Shown here in pieces: positions 48,101 through 55,995 of a DNA stretch of 64,000 nt. Positions within the stretch are counted from its first letter, which is position 1. The number at the start of each line of letters is the position of its first letter. Where the stretch lies: positions 19,456 through 83,455 of the forward strand of contig JAJPHQ010000035.1 of the NCBI GenBank assembly GCA_021325195.1, in the 5' to 3' direction. Under the pieces are notes generated by a model that ran no database searches, was not told the DNA's origin, and worked only from the letters and a program-made list of their open reading frames with translations. This DNA comes from Gammaproteobacteria bacterium. Lineage in GTDB: Bacteria > Pseudomonadota > Gammaproteobacteria > Xanthomonadales > Rhodanobacteraceae. A program made the position numbers and the translations under genes.

Positions 48101-48177
48101 AGAACGCCAACACCGATCCGAACGACTTCGACACGCTGGGCCGTTACTACTGGGCCCGTTTGACCGTGAACTTCTGA
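45124..48177 (+). CDS. TonB-dependent receptor (first paralogue)
   Basis: 1017 residues; the ATG at 45124 follows GGAGAG, whereas the frame opens at a TTG at 45112. A signal peptide ends at AYAQ near residue 33. The TonB-box-like TLQTIVVTGS comes next, then the plug domain (RVDLETSNPVVAVTSQQIQ, ADGQ-type LVLVDGQRVINN, IERIEVLTDGASAVYGSDAI) and a C-terminal beta-barrel ending in YYWARLTVNF, whose terminal phenylalanine is typical of outer-membrane proteins. Ligand unknown; TonB-dependent receptors take up siderophores, vitamins, glycans or peptides. It is highly similar to the receptor at 58700-61644 in the plug and the C-terminal barrel, with divergence in the extracellular-loop part. A terminator follows, then sulfotransferase genes. 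Confidence 0.95.
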   Translation: MRLDRSELSKAVRTALSLGAVAAVGAAGSAYAQNAAPQGQNNQSPQTLQTIVVTGSHIRRVDLETSNPVVAVTSQQIQATGKLTLGDVVQQLPVITGGVENPRVNNGGGSGQTLVGLRGLGSSRTLVLVDGQRVINNDLNSIPAAAVERIEVLTDGASAVYGSDAIGGVINIILKSNYQGAQFQANYGISDHDDGERKGASFMFGQSSDKGSILAGVDYNKFDAVLQSQRNYSKNAVNLSATNTTSSHAVPGSGVHTVIGGSSYAARDRIFVAPGMNPLPPNLAGCSSLSLNPDAATAGTSPTTYADYHCFGKIPGLNDKYNYAAVNLLMTPQERTSGFFKGVYHLSDNVDFYGTVYHEKTVSASQLAPAVFGTGLFATGFKISKDNYYNPFGVDFTTNGNTYAARAFPAGPRYFSGTLTTDQLIAGLRGNVNLFNQNWSWDVGYNYGHVSQLLTNRGLPNQNILNLEAGPSFKDPTTGQIVCGTYDPKQPNNGAIANCTPFDPFNLYSPSAQAAIKAAASPAMVNDWQIERTMHADISGGLFDLPAGTVQLAAGAAYRKEYTDNTVSADLLVNPTTGTCTLGSQCSSHLQGGYNVKEVYAEAFIPILKDLPFVHALNVTLGDRYSKYSTFGSTTNWKIAVEYRPIEDLLLRGTVARVFRAPTIGDVFASPASSAPLLTSDPCDFSGTGANPNAGNPACKNVPATGPFTDTFVASGQQIKALTSGSAFAGFPLGPENGKSFDFGAVYSPHYIPGLSVSADVWRIYLDHVITPVGAQTVLNLCFAGQTIYCPLITRSSNPGTQGQPQLFLLPTANLGRFDVKGVDMSANYRLPQFAFGQFNIGLNATYMKQAKVQSAPGQPGNSVLNYVGVMGSTGSSLQASCPGGAPGAICFFPRIRAQGTLGWQLGPWDAQWTMTYSSHFQVGSYDVSQGATAAAGFTPKGPAGPYVLKYGGSVYNNVTVGYNIAPINTRIDVGIDNVMDKQPPLLYANNSQNANTDPNDFDTLGRYYWARLTVNF

Positions 48178-48202
48178 TCGGACTGGTCAAGCTGCACCTC
48201 CC

Positions 48203-48239
48203 GGGCCGCACGAGCTATGCTCGTGCGGCCCTTTCTTTT
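48203..48239 (+). terminator. Rho-independent terminator after the first receptor
   Basis: Perfect 12 bp stem GGGCCGCACGAG/CTCGTGCGGCCC with a 5-base loop, then TTTCTTTT. It is nearly the same sequence as the hairpin after the second receptor. It lies before the sulfotransferase start at 48252, so most transcripts likely end here. Confidence 0.85.
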
Positions 48240-48251
48240 CAACGCGAGACG

Positions 48252-50096
48252 ATGACCGATACCGCAACCGACCCGATCGTTGCCGCCCTGCAAGTCAACG
48301 ATGCGGCGGAAGCCGAACGACTGTGTCGCCTCCGCCTCCAGCAGCAGCCGGATGAACCCACCCTGCTGGTGTTGCTGGCCGTGAGCCTCTGGCGGCAAGG
48401 CAGGCGCGATGAGGCTCTGGCGATTTACGCCGGTCTCGCGCACGCGAATCCCGACAGCAGCGTGCACTGGGGCAACTACGCGACCGCGCTGCAGACGGCC
48501 GGCGATCTGGCGGCTGCCGAGGATGCCCTGAAGACGCTGCTGCGCCTGGTGCCCGACGACCCGGATCGGCTCGATGAATTGGGGGTCGTGCAATTGCGGC
48601 TCGGAAAACCCGTGGATGCGCGCGACACGTTGCTGCGCGCGTTCGGCAAGGCGCCGGATTCACCCAGGATCCGCATCCACGCCGCGCGTGCCTGTTCCGT
48701 GTGCCGCGATTCGCGCGCAGATCGTCTTCTCGAGCCCTGGCGGACCTGGTTGCCTCTCGAGGACGCCTTGCAGTTCGACCTGGCGGAACTGCTGACCCAG
48801 ACCGGCGAAGCCGCGATTGCAGTGGGGTTGCTGGAGGAACTGCTGGCCCGCAATCCCTCCCATCGCGAGGCGCAACTGCTGTGCGCCAGCCTGTACGAGC
48901 GCGTCAACCGCCTGGACGACGCCGAAGCGCTCTTGCGGAAGATTTCGGATTCCGGCGCGGAATCCGACGAAGCCGTGCGCTGCGAGATCGCGCACCAGCG
49001 TGCGGAGCTGGCCGCGCGCAGGCGCCAGTACGCTTCCGCGCGCAGCATTCTGGAACAAGCCGGCCCGCGCAACGACAGGGACATCGCGCACTGGTTCGCG
49101 CTCGCCCGCGTCTGTGACAGGCTGGGCGATACCGCGGCCGCGATGCGGGCGCTGGACATGGCGCACGCGTTGCAGGTCCGGGAAATGAAGGCGGCGGTGC
49201 CGCATTTCTTCGAACCCGGTGCGGAAATCCTCGCCAATGCCGATGCACGGGTCAGCGCGGACGAATACCGCAAGTGGCCGGAGCTTCGGGCTCCCGACAC
49301 CTCGCAGTCGCCGGTGTTCGTGGTCGGGTTCCCGCGTTCGGGCACCACCCTGCTGGAGCAGATGCTGGACGCGCATCCGCGCCTGCAGTCGATGGACGAA
49401 CGGCCGTTCTTCAACATGCTGTCCACCCAGCTGGAAAACAGCACCGGGCTCGAGATTCCGCGCGACCTGGGAAGACTGGACCAGCGTGACTGCGACGAGC
49501 TGCGCAAGGGCTACCTGATTCTGGCGTGCGGCAAGGTGCCGCGCCGCTGGGATGCGCGGCTGGTGGACAAGAATCCGCTGAACATGCTGTGGCTGCCGAT
49601 GATCCACCGGATGTTTCCCCATGCGAAATTCATCCTGGCGCTGCGCCATCCCTGCGACGTGATCCTGAGCTGCTACATGCAGAATTTCCGCGCGGCGGTG
49701 CTGGCGGTGGCCGGGCAGTCGCTGGAGCACCTGGCGCACGCGTATGTCGCGGCGATGCGGAACTGGCTGCACCACGTCGAGGTGTTCAAGCCGGACGTGT
49801 TCGTTTCGCGCTACGAGGATCTGGTGGCCGACACGCCTGGCCAGACGCGCAGGATCGCGTCGTTCCTCGGTCTGGACGATGCCGATGCGATGCTCAATTT
49901 CGCCGCCCGCGCGCGCGAGAAGGGCTACATCAAGACGCCCAGCTACACCCAGGTGATCGAGCCGATCAACACCACGGGGCTAGGGCGCTGGCAGCGTTAC
50001 CGCGAGTACTTCGAACCGGTGCTGCCGATCCTTGCGCCGATGCTGGAGCATTGGGGCTACACGACGGAAGCCCCGGCCGCCGCGATGGAGCATTGA
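48252..50096 (+). CDS. TPR-repeat sulfotransferase (type A of this window)
   Basis: 614 residues, apparently cytosolic. TPR-like repeats (about 1-330) precede a PAPS-dependent sulfotransferase domain: the 5'-phosphosulfate loop FVVGFPRSGTTLLEQMLDAHP at about 355-375 and the 3'-phosphate-binding segment FILALRHPCDVILSCY at about 458-475, with SRYEDLVADTPG further on. The family (Sulfotransfer_3) transfers sulfate to proteins, peptides or glycans. It sits 74 bp after the receptor gene and 1 bp before the next sulfotransferase, forming a short operon. The two sulfotransferase genes that follow differ, so they probably act on different sites. Confidence 0.9.
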   Translation: MTDTATDPIVAALQVNDAAEAERLCRLRLQQQPDEPTLLVLLAVSLWRQGRRDEALAIYAGLAHANPDSSVHWGNYATALQTAGDLAAAEDALKTLLRLVPDDPDRLDELGVVQLRLGKPVDARDTLLRAFGKAPDSPRIRIHAARACSVCRDSRADRLLEPWRTWLPLEDALQFDLAELLTQTGEAAIAVGLLEELLARNPSHREAQLLCASLYERVNRLDDAEALLRKISDSGAESDEAVRCEIAHQRAELAARRRQYASARSILEQAGPRNDRDIAHWFALARVCDRLGDTAAAMRALDMAHALQVREMKAAVPHFFEPGAEILANADARVSADEYRKWPELRAPDTSQSPVFVVGFPRSGTTLLEQMLDAHPRLQSMDERPFFNMLSTQLENSTGLEIPRDLGRLDQRDCDELRKGYLILACGKVPRRWDARLVDKNPLNMLWLPMIHRMFPHAKFILALRHPCDVILSCYMQNFRAAVLAVAGQSLEHLAHAYVAAMRNWLHHVEVFKPDVFVSRYEDLVADTPGQTRRIASFLGLDDADAMLNFAARAREKGYIKTPSYTQVIEPINTTGLGRWQRYREYFEPVLPILAPMLEHWGYTTEAPAAAMEH

Positions 50097-50097
50097 A

Positions 50098-51756
50098 GTG
50101 GCCGTCAACGACCGGATGTTTGAACCGCCGGCGCCCGATCTGGCGAGGATCAACGCGCGGCTTGCGGGGCTGCCGCCGCCGCTTCCCGAATGGATCCTTC
50201 GCGCCGGTCAGGCGCTGGCGACCGACAACCTGCAGGCAGCGCAAACATTGCTGGCGCATGCGTTGTCGCGGGCGCCCGGTCAGCCCGACGTGCTGCGCCT
50301 GTACGGCCTGCTGCTGGCGCGCATCGGCAATCTGCCCGCCGCGGCCGCGAATTTCGAAGCGGCCCTGCGCGCCGCGCCGGACGACGCGATGGGCTACTGG
50401 CAATACGCCCAGGTCTGCGAGGAAGCGGGCGACGTGGCCGCGGCATGGCGCTTGCGCGAACTGGCGGTGCAACGCCTGCCCGATTCGCCGATGGCGCTGG
50501 CCGACATGGGCGAACACCTCGCCCGCCACCAGCATCCGGATCGGGCGCTGCCGCTGCTGGAACGGGCGGTGCAACTCGCGCCGGATTACGCGCCCGCGCA
50601 GTTGAAGCTGGGCGACGCGCTGGTGTCGAGCGGACGGCCGGAGGAGGGCGCCGCCGCAATACGCAGGGCCCTCGCGGCGGAACCCGCGTTCGGCGCGGCC
50701 TGGCTCAGCCTCGCGGACATCAAGACGGTACCGATCACGGACGACGAGGCCGACCGGATGCGCGCGCTGCTGCGCGGCAGGGACATCGACGAGGGCGAGC
50801 GCACCGCGATCGAATTCGCATTGGCCAAGGTGTGCGAAGACCGCGGCCGGTACGCCGAGGCGTTCGAACTGCTGAAGGACGCCAACACACGGCGCCAGCG
50901 CGAAATCGGCCCGTGGGATGCCGAGCAGTTTCGGTACCGGGCGCAGCGCGCGGAAGAAGTGTTCGCCGCGCCGCACGCCGCCGCAGAAGATCCGCGTCTG
51001 GGTGAGGAAGTGATCTTCATCGTCGGGATGCCACGTTCGGGCACCACGCTGGTCGAACAGATCCTGGCCGCGCATCCGCAGGTGCAAGGTGCGGGTGAAC
51101 TGGGCGAGCTGGCGCAGGTGCTGACCGAGGAATCCTCGCGCCTGCAGCGGCATTATCCCGACTGGGTGCCCGGCGCCGGCGCCGGAGACTGGCAGCGGCT
51201 GGGGCGACGCTATCTCGAGCTGACCGCCCGTTTCCGCAACGGACAGGCGCGTTTCACCGACAAGATGCCCAACAACTGGCATGCGCTGGGCGCGATCCGG
51301 GCGATGCTGCCGGGCGCGCGGATCGTGATCTGCCGGCGCGATCCCGTCGAGAATTGCTGGTCGTGTTTCAAGCAATTCTTCCCGCGTGGCTGGGAATTCA
51401 CCTGCGACCTCGACCAGCTTGCCCTGTTCTGGAAGACGTTCGATCGCGCGGCGTCGTGGTGGGCATCGCGCGATCCCGGACACATACGCGAACAGGGCTA
51501 CGAGGCGCTGACGGAAAACCCCGAGGCGCAAATCCGCGCCCTGCTCGGCTTCTGCGGACTGCCGTTCGATCCGGCTTGCCTCGCGTTCCATCAGGCGCGC
51601 CGCAACGTGCATACCCTGAGCGCCGCGCAGGTGCGCCAGCCGATGCGCAGGCATGCCGGCACGGCGGCGGCATACGGCGCCCTGCTCGATCCCCTGCGGA
51701 TCGCATTGGGGATCGCGCCGGTCAATCCGCACGCCGATCGGGCCGTCCTGACTTGA
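50098..51756 (+). CDS. TPR-repeat sulfotransferase (type B)
   Basis: 552 residues. The GTG at 50098, with GGAG 7 bases upstream and overlapping the previous gene's end by one base gap, is the likely start; ATG 50116 is an alternative. TPR repeats fill about residues 20-230 (YWQYAQVCEEAGDVAAAWRL). The sulfotransferase domain starts with FIVGMPRSGTTLVEQILAAHP near 305-325, and RIVICRRDPVENCWSCF is the 3'-phosphate site near 410. GQARFTDKMPNNW is a conserved segment between them. It is most like the gene at 53989-55626, ending with the same SxxQVRQP motif before the C-terminus. Acceptor unknown. Confidence 0.9.
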   Translation: MAVNDRMFEPPAPDLARINARLAGLPPPLPEWILRAGQALATDNLQAAQTLLAHALSRAPGQPDVLRLYGLLLARIGNLPAAAANFEAALRAAPDDAMGYWQYAQVCEEAGDVAAAWRLRELAVQRLPDSPMALADMGEHLARHQHPDRALPLLERAVQLAPDYAPAQLKLGDALVSSGRPEEGAAAIRRALAAEPAFGAAWLSLADIKTVPITDDEADRMRALLRGRDIDEGERTAIEFALAKVCEDRGRYAEAFELLKDANTRRQREIGPWDAEQFRYRAQRAEEVFAAPHAAAEDPRLGEEVIFIVGMPRSGTTLVEQILAAHPQVQGAGELGELAQVLTEESSRLQRHYPDWVPGAGAGDWQRLGRRYLELTARFRNGQARFTDKMPNNWHALGAIRAMLPGARIVICRRDPVENCWSCFKQFFPRGWEFTCDLDQLALFWKTFDRAASWWASRDPGHIREQGYEALTENPEAQIRALLGFCGLPFDPACLAFHQARRNVHTLSAAQVRQPMRRHAGTAAAYGALLDPLRIALGIAPVNPHADRAVLT

Positions 51757-51810
51757 TCGCGGGCAGGCGGGTGCGTAGCCTGTTTGCCGAAGACGGGGGG
51801 AGACGCAGCG

Positions 51811-52371
51811 ATGCCGCTGACACGCGCAGTCCTGGTCGAGGGCCGTCCCATCAAGGTTTACGATGACCTGGTCGCGCTGCCGCACGTCAGGCAACTGACC
51901 GATGCCTTTCTCCGGGCCAATTTCGTCCGTGACGAAGTGGCGCGGCCGGATACGGCCCAGTTCAGGCACTGGGCGTTGAACATCCCGCTGGAAACCGCGG
52001 CGCAACTGGTGGTCTATCAACCGACCCTGACCGCCGTGCGCGACTTTCCGGAGGGCGACACGTACCGCATCTACCGCTGTTACTGCAATCACGCGGCCTA
52101 CGGCGACATGCTGTTCACCCATACCGACGCGCTACCCGGTCAGAAAGGTCTGACCGCGCTTTGGTACATAGCCCCGGAATGGAACGTGGAGTGGGGCGGC
52201 GAAACCCTGTTCTACAACTCCAGGCAGGACGCGGAGGCCGTGGTCACGCCGAAACCGGGCAGGCTGGTGGTGTTCGACGGTTCCATCCTGCACGTGGGAC
52301 GCCCGCCCAACCGCATCTGCTACGCGCCGCGCTACACGCTGGCATTCAAGCTGGAACCCCCGTCCGCCTGA
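51811..52371 (+). CDS. 2OG-Fe(II) oxygenase, prolyl-4-hydroxylase-like
   Basis: 186 residues. The iron-binding facial triad is visible: His104 and Asp106 in FTHTDALPG and His161 in ILHVGRPP, with Arg174 in RYTLAF as the 2-oxoglutarate anchor; WGGETLFYNS lies between, as in P4H-type dioxygenases that hydroxylate peptidyl residues. A strong GGGGGGAG site precedes the ATG at 51811. It follows the type B sulfotransferase by 54 bp on the same strand. Substrate unknown; its presence among sulfotransferases suggests a combined hydroxylation and sulfation pathway. Confidence 0.85.
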   Translation: MPLTRAVLVEGRPIKVYDDLVALPHVRQLTDAFLRANFVRDEVARPDTAQFRHWALNIPLETAAQLVVYQPTLTAVRDFPEGDTYRIYRCYCNHAAYGDMLFTHTDALPGQKGLTALWYIAPEWNVEWGGETLFYNSRQDAEAVVTPKPGRLVVFDGSILHVGRPPNRICYAPRYTLAFKLEPPSA

Positions 52372-52428
52372 GCAGAATCCCCGATCCCTGAAACCTCTCT
52401 CTCCGGGAGCGGCGTTCGCGGTGATCCG

Positions 52429-53985
52429 TCAGCGCCGCGGTTCTTCGGGGATCTCCAGCAGTTCAGGCACGAGGCCGGCGTAGTTTCTCCAGCGCCCGAC
52501 GGAGCGGGCATTCACCGGCTGCCGCGCCTGCCACAAGCTGGCGGTGCTGATGGTGCTGGCGGGCCTTGCACGCTCCCGCATCCCCTGCGCAGGCCAGGGC
52601 GGCAAGCCGATCCACGCAGCCAGGGATGCGATGACATCGTGCGGGGCCGCGACGACGTCCTCGTAGCGCACCGCGCGGATGGCGTCGGGATACCGTTCGC
52701 GCCAGTGCGCCATCAGTCTCCGTTCGTCGCGCATCACCGCCGCGATGTCGCCGAAGTCATAGGCGTAGCCCTGCACGTCTTCGAGGAAGCACTGCATCCA
52801 CAACGACAGCGCGGTGTCGCGCGGACTGCGCCGGCAATGCACGATCCTTGCCCGGGGAAACATCGCCAGGATCAGATCCACATAGCGGAAGTTGAGCGGC
52901 TGCTTGTCGATGAACCATTGCGCGTCGGCCGCATCATCCTGGCGCGAGAGCGCGGCGTACTTCGCGGCGGCGCGTTCGAGCGCATCCCGGGCCGGTTCGC
53001 CGGCGAGGTCGGGCTGCTGCGCGAACCGCGCGATCCAGGGCAGTTCGCCCCGGTTGCAGACTTTCGGATGGCTGGCCAACAACTCGGCCAGCAGGGTGGT
53101 GCCCGAACGCGGCATCCCGACGATGAACAGCGGGACGAAATCATCGACCGGCTGCGGGCGCGGCGTGATCGGTCTGGCGGCCAGCCTTGCATCGACCGCG
53201 CGCCGCCACGCCTTGCGCGTCCATGGGGTCAGCCGGTGCGCGATCGCGTTGCCGTCCCGGAAATGCCGCGCCGCTTCCGGATAGTCGCCGAGGTCGTCGC
53301 GGGCCTTGCCCAGCGCGAAGTGCAATTCGGCCCGGGCCAGGTCGGAAAGCCCTTCGCGCCGCAGCCCGTCGCGGAACAACGCAAGATCGGGGTGTGCGTC
53401 GCTCCGGTAGCGCTGCGCGGACGACAGGCCGATCGGCACGTGCCACTCCCAGGCCCTTTCGTCATGCTGCAGGGCGAACAGGTAGCGCTCGCGTGCGCGG
53501 TCGAATTCGCCCAACTGGATTTCGAGCATGCCGGCATAGGCGTGCAGGCGTGCGTCGCCGGGATTCGAAACGATCGCCGCCTCGGCGATGGCAGCAGCGT
53601 CACGCTTGCGGCGGCAATCGTCGAGCAGCTCGATGGCCGCGATCGCGAGGTTGACGTCCCGATCATTCGGTCCGGTCGCGAAACAGTTGCGCAGGACGGT
53701 GGCGACCGCGGCCGTACGGCCCTGCTCCTTCAAGAGTCGCGCGAGCGAGAAGGCCGACGCGACGTCGCCGGGATGCTGCGCAAGCAGTTCGCGCAAAAGT
53801 GCCTCGGCATCGGCCGTGCGTCCGGTCTGCTGGAAAACGCCGGCTTGCACGCGGCGCAATTCCGCGGATCCGGGATGCTCGGCCAGCGCCTGCGTCACCG
53901 TCGCTTGCGCCGTGACCGGATCGCCGTGCAGGATCTGCGCCCTCGCCGTTGCCAGCCAGTCCTGCTCACTGCGAAGGGTGGCCAA
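52429..53985 (-). CDS. TPR-repeat sulfotransferase (type C)
   Basis: 518 residues from a TTG at 53985, which lies 3 bases after the stop of the upstream sulfotransferase; no ATG is near and the TTG may be reached by coupled translation. TPR-like repeats (about 1-260) precede the sulfotransferase core: FIVGMPRSGTTLLAELLASHP near 282-302 and RIVHCRRSPRDTALSLW near 375. The C-terminus carries SLWQARQPVNARSVGRWRNY, shared with the sulfotransferase at 61838-63265. It is convergent with the oxygenase gene, 57 bp apart. Confidence 0.88.
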   Translation of the reverse strand: MATLRSEQDWLATARAQILHGDPVTAQATVTQALAEHPGSAELRRVQAGVFQQTGRTADAEALLRELLAQHPGDVASAFSLARLLKEQGRTAAVATVLRNCFATGPNDRDVNLAIAAIELLDDCRRKRDAAAIAEAAIVSNPGDARLHAYAGMLEIQLGEFDRARERYLFALQHDERAWEWHVPIGLSSAQRYRSDAHPDLALFRDGLRREGLSDLARAELHFALGKARDDLGDYPEAARHFRDGNAIAHRLTPWTRKAWRRAVDARLAARPITPRPQPVDDFVPLFIVGMPRSGTTLLAELLASHPKVCNRGELPWIARFAQQPDLAGEPARDALERAAAKYAALSRQDDAADAQWFIDKQPLNFRYVDLILAMFPRARIVHCRRSPRDTALSLWMQCFLEDVQGYAYDFGDIAAVMRDERRLMAHWRERYPDAIRAVRYEDVVAAPHDVIASLAAWIGLPPWPAQGMRERARPASTISTASLWQARQPVNARSVGRWRNYAGLVPELLEIPEEPRR

Positions 53986-53988
53986 GGC

Positions 53989-55626
53989 TCACGCCCCGAA
54001 CGGCGGCAGGCCCAGCGCGCTCCGCAACGGATCGAGCAGGGCACCGTAACGATGCGCGTGCGGCGTGTCGGAACGCAACGGCTGCCGGACCTGCGTGGCG
54101 CTGGGGGAACTCACGTCGCGTTCGGTTTCATGGAAGCGCAGGCAGGCCTCCTCGAAGGGCAGCCCGCAGAAGTCCAGCAGCCGGCGGATGCCGTGTTCCG
54201 GCTCGGCCACCAGCGCCTCGTAGTCGTGCTGGTACACCTGCGAGGCGTGCAATCCGGCCCAGTATCGCGCGCCGCGGTCGAAGTCGCGCCAGTACGCGGC
54301 AAGGTCTTCGAAGGTGCGCGTGTATTCGTTGTAGGCCAGGTGCTGGCGGTAACAGGAGAAACAGGTTTCCAGCGCATCGCGCCGGCAGACCACGATGCGC
54401 GCGCCCGGCAGCATGGCCCGGATCGCGCCGATGTTGATCCAGTTGCCGGGCATCTTGTCGGTGAAGCGCGGACGGCGCCTGCGCCAGTGGGCGGTGCGCT
54501 CCAGGTAACGCTCCCCCAGCCGCTGCCAGTCGGCGGCCCGCATCTCGCCGACCCAGCGCGGGAACGGCTTGCCGCGGCGGCGCGATTCCTCGGCCAGGAC
54601 CATCGACAGGTCGGGCAACTCGCCCGCGCCTTCCACCGACGAGTGCGACGCCAGGATCTGCTCGACCAGCGTGGTGCCGGAACGCGGCAGCCCCACGATG
54701 AATATCGCTTCGTTCCCCAAATGCCCTTCGGGCGCGGCGGGGGGCGGCGGCGTGAAGGCATCGAGGATGTCGGTGATGCCGGCGCTGAAAGCCGGAGCGT
54801 TCCAGCGCTGACGCAGACGCGCGAGCGTGTTGGCCCGCTTCAATTCGTCCAGCGATTCGCCGTAGCGGCCCTGTTCGTCCAGCGCCTTGGCCAGTGCGAA
54901 ACCGGTGGCGATGCGGTCGTTGTCGCCGGCACGGCCGTCGCGCAGTGCCGAGCGCATCCGTTCGATGTCGTCGGGTGTCAATGCGCCGGTGCGCAGGTCG
55001 GCCAGCCCCCACCAGGCCATCCCGGTCCAGGGTCTTTCGGCGAGCACCCTGCGATATTCGGCCGCGGATTCCTCGTTGCGGCCGCTGACCCGCAGCATGT
55101 CGGCCAGCAGGGCACGGGCGTCTGCATGGTCGGGGGCCAGCTCCACGGCGTGTCCCAGCGCGGCGATGGCTTCCTCGTTGCGCACGCAGCGCATCAGTGT
55201 CACGCCGAGGTTGTACCAGGCCAGCGCCATGCCGGGCTGCAAATCGCAGGCGCGGCGCAAGGCATCGAGCGCGCCGTCGAAATCACCGCTGGCATCCAGC
55301 ACCGAGCCCAGCGTGTTGCAGTAGAGCGGGTCCGTCGGACGCAGGGCCACCGCCCGCCGCATGGCCGTGATCGCACCCAGGTGGTCGCCGCGCTGGCTCA
55401 GGATGCCTGCGTGCAGCCGCAATACTTCGGGATGGTCCGGGTAAGCGGCGAGTACCGGCGAGAGAAATCTTGCGGCCTCGACGGCATGGCCGAGTTCCAG
55501 TTCCTGGGCTGCCGCCACGACCTGCCGGATGGCCGAGCTGTCCAGCCCGTACAGACGCGAGGTGGCGGGCAGTTCTCCGCCCGCAAGGGGAGGGCCGGAG
55601 GTTGTCTGCTGCGTTCGGGCTGGCAT
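53989..55626 (-). CDS. TPR-repeat sulfotransferase (type B)
   Basis: 545 residues from the ATG at 55626; the frame runs upstream through a repeat cluster. TPR repeats (about 25-280; ALAWYNLGVTLMRCVRNEEA) precede a sulfotransferase domain with FIVGLPRSGTTLVEQILASH near 310-330, RFTDKMPGNWINIGAIRA, and RIVVCRRDALETCFSCY near 415. SATQVRQP near the C-terminus matches the type B gene at 50098. It overlaps operon-wise with the type C gene downstream (3 bp). Acceptor unknown. Confidence 0.9.
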   Translation of the reverse strand: MPARTQQTTSGPPLAGGELPATSRLYGLDSSAIRQVVAAAQELELGHAVEAARFLSPVLAAYPDHPEVLRLHAGILSQRGDHLGAITAMRRAVALRPTDPLYCNTLGSVLDASGDFDGALDALRRACDLQPGMALAWYNLGVTLMRCVRNEEAIAALGHAVELAPDHADARALLADMLRVSGRNEESAAEYRRVLAERPWTGMAWWGLADLRTGALTPDDIERMRSALRDGRAGDNDRIATGFALAKALDEQGRYGESLDELKRANTLARLRQRWNAPAFSAGITDILDAFTPPPPAAPEGHLGNEAIFIVGLPRSGTTLVEQILASHSSVEGAGELPDLSMVLAEESRRRGKPFPRWVGEMRAADWQRLGERYLERTAHWRRRRPRFTDKMPGNWINIGAIRAMLPGARIVVCRRDALETCFSCYRQHLAYNEYTRTFEDLAAYWRDFDRGARYWAGLHASQVYQHDYEALVAEPEHGIRRLLDFCGLPFEEACLRFHETERDVSSPSATQVRQPLRSDTPHAHRYGALLDPLRSALGLPPFGA

Positions 55627-55714
55627 GGCGACCGGTCGTGGGGCTTGCGTTCGTGACGCAAGAGTATGACATGCCTCGGTATTCGACGCGGTCTCCGCGG
55701 GGCCCCGGCAGGTT

Positions 55715-55866
55715 GTTGAGAAAGTGCAGTCCTGCACTTTCTCAACGTCGCGAGTCCGGCACATGTCCGGACTCGCTCCCGACGGATCAAGCGCTTGTGC
55801 GCTTTATCCGCGGCGGGCCATCCGTGGCCCGCACCAGCAGGGTGTTTCTCAATACCCTGCTGGTGC
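55715..55866. repeat. Cluster of five consecutive hairpins
   Basis: In order: GTTGAGAAAGTGCAG/CTGCACTTTCTCAAC (55715-55746, 2-base loop), GCGAGTCCGG/CCGGACTCGC (55750-55776), GATCAAGCGC/GCGCTTTATC (55785-55808, one mismatch), GCGGGCCA/TGGCCCGC (55813-55832) and GCACCAGCAGGGT/ACCCTGCTGGTGC (55831-55866). The second hairpin is the same as the middle hairpin in the gcvT insertion. It fills the 369 bp gap between a sulfotransferase and the LysR gene, with no gene visible. Confidence 0.8.
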
Positions 55867-55995
55867 CGTCTTCCGGCAGTGCACGGCAAGCCCGGGATGA
55901 AAACCCGGGTCGTGCTTAAGCGGCATTAAGCGAACGTATGTCCGTCTGCGTTAGGCTGTCGGCAGGGGTGGGAAAACTTTTCGACTGCGCACGCG

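Noticed and set aside
52639..55656. A frame of about 1000 codons on the plus strand
   Set aside because: It is antisense to two clearly recognisable sulfotransferase genes and shows no domain of its own.
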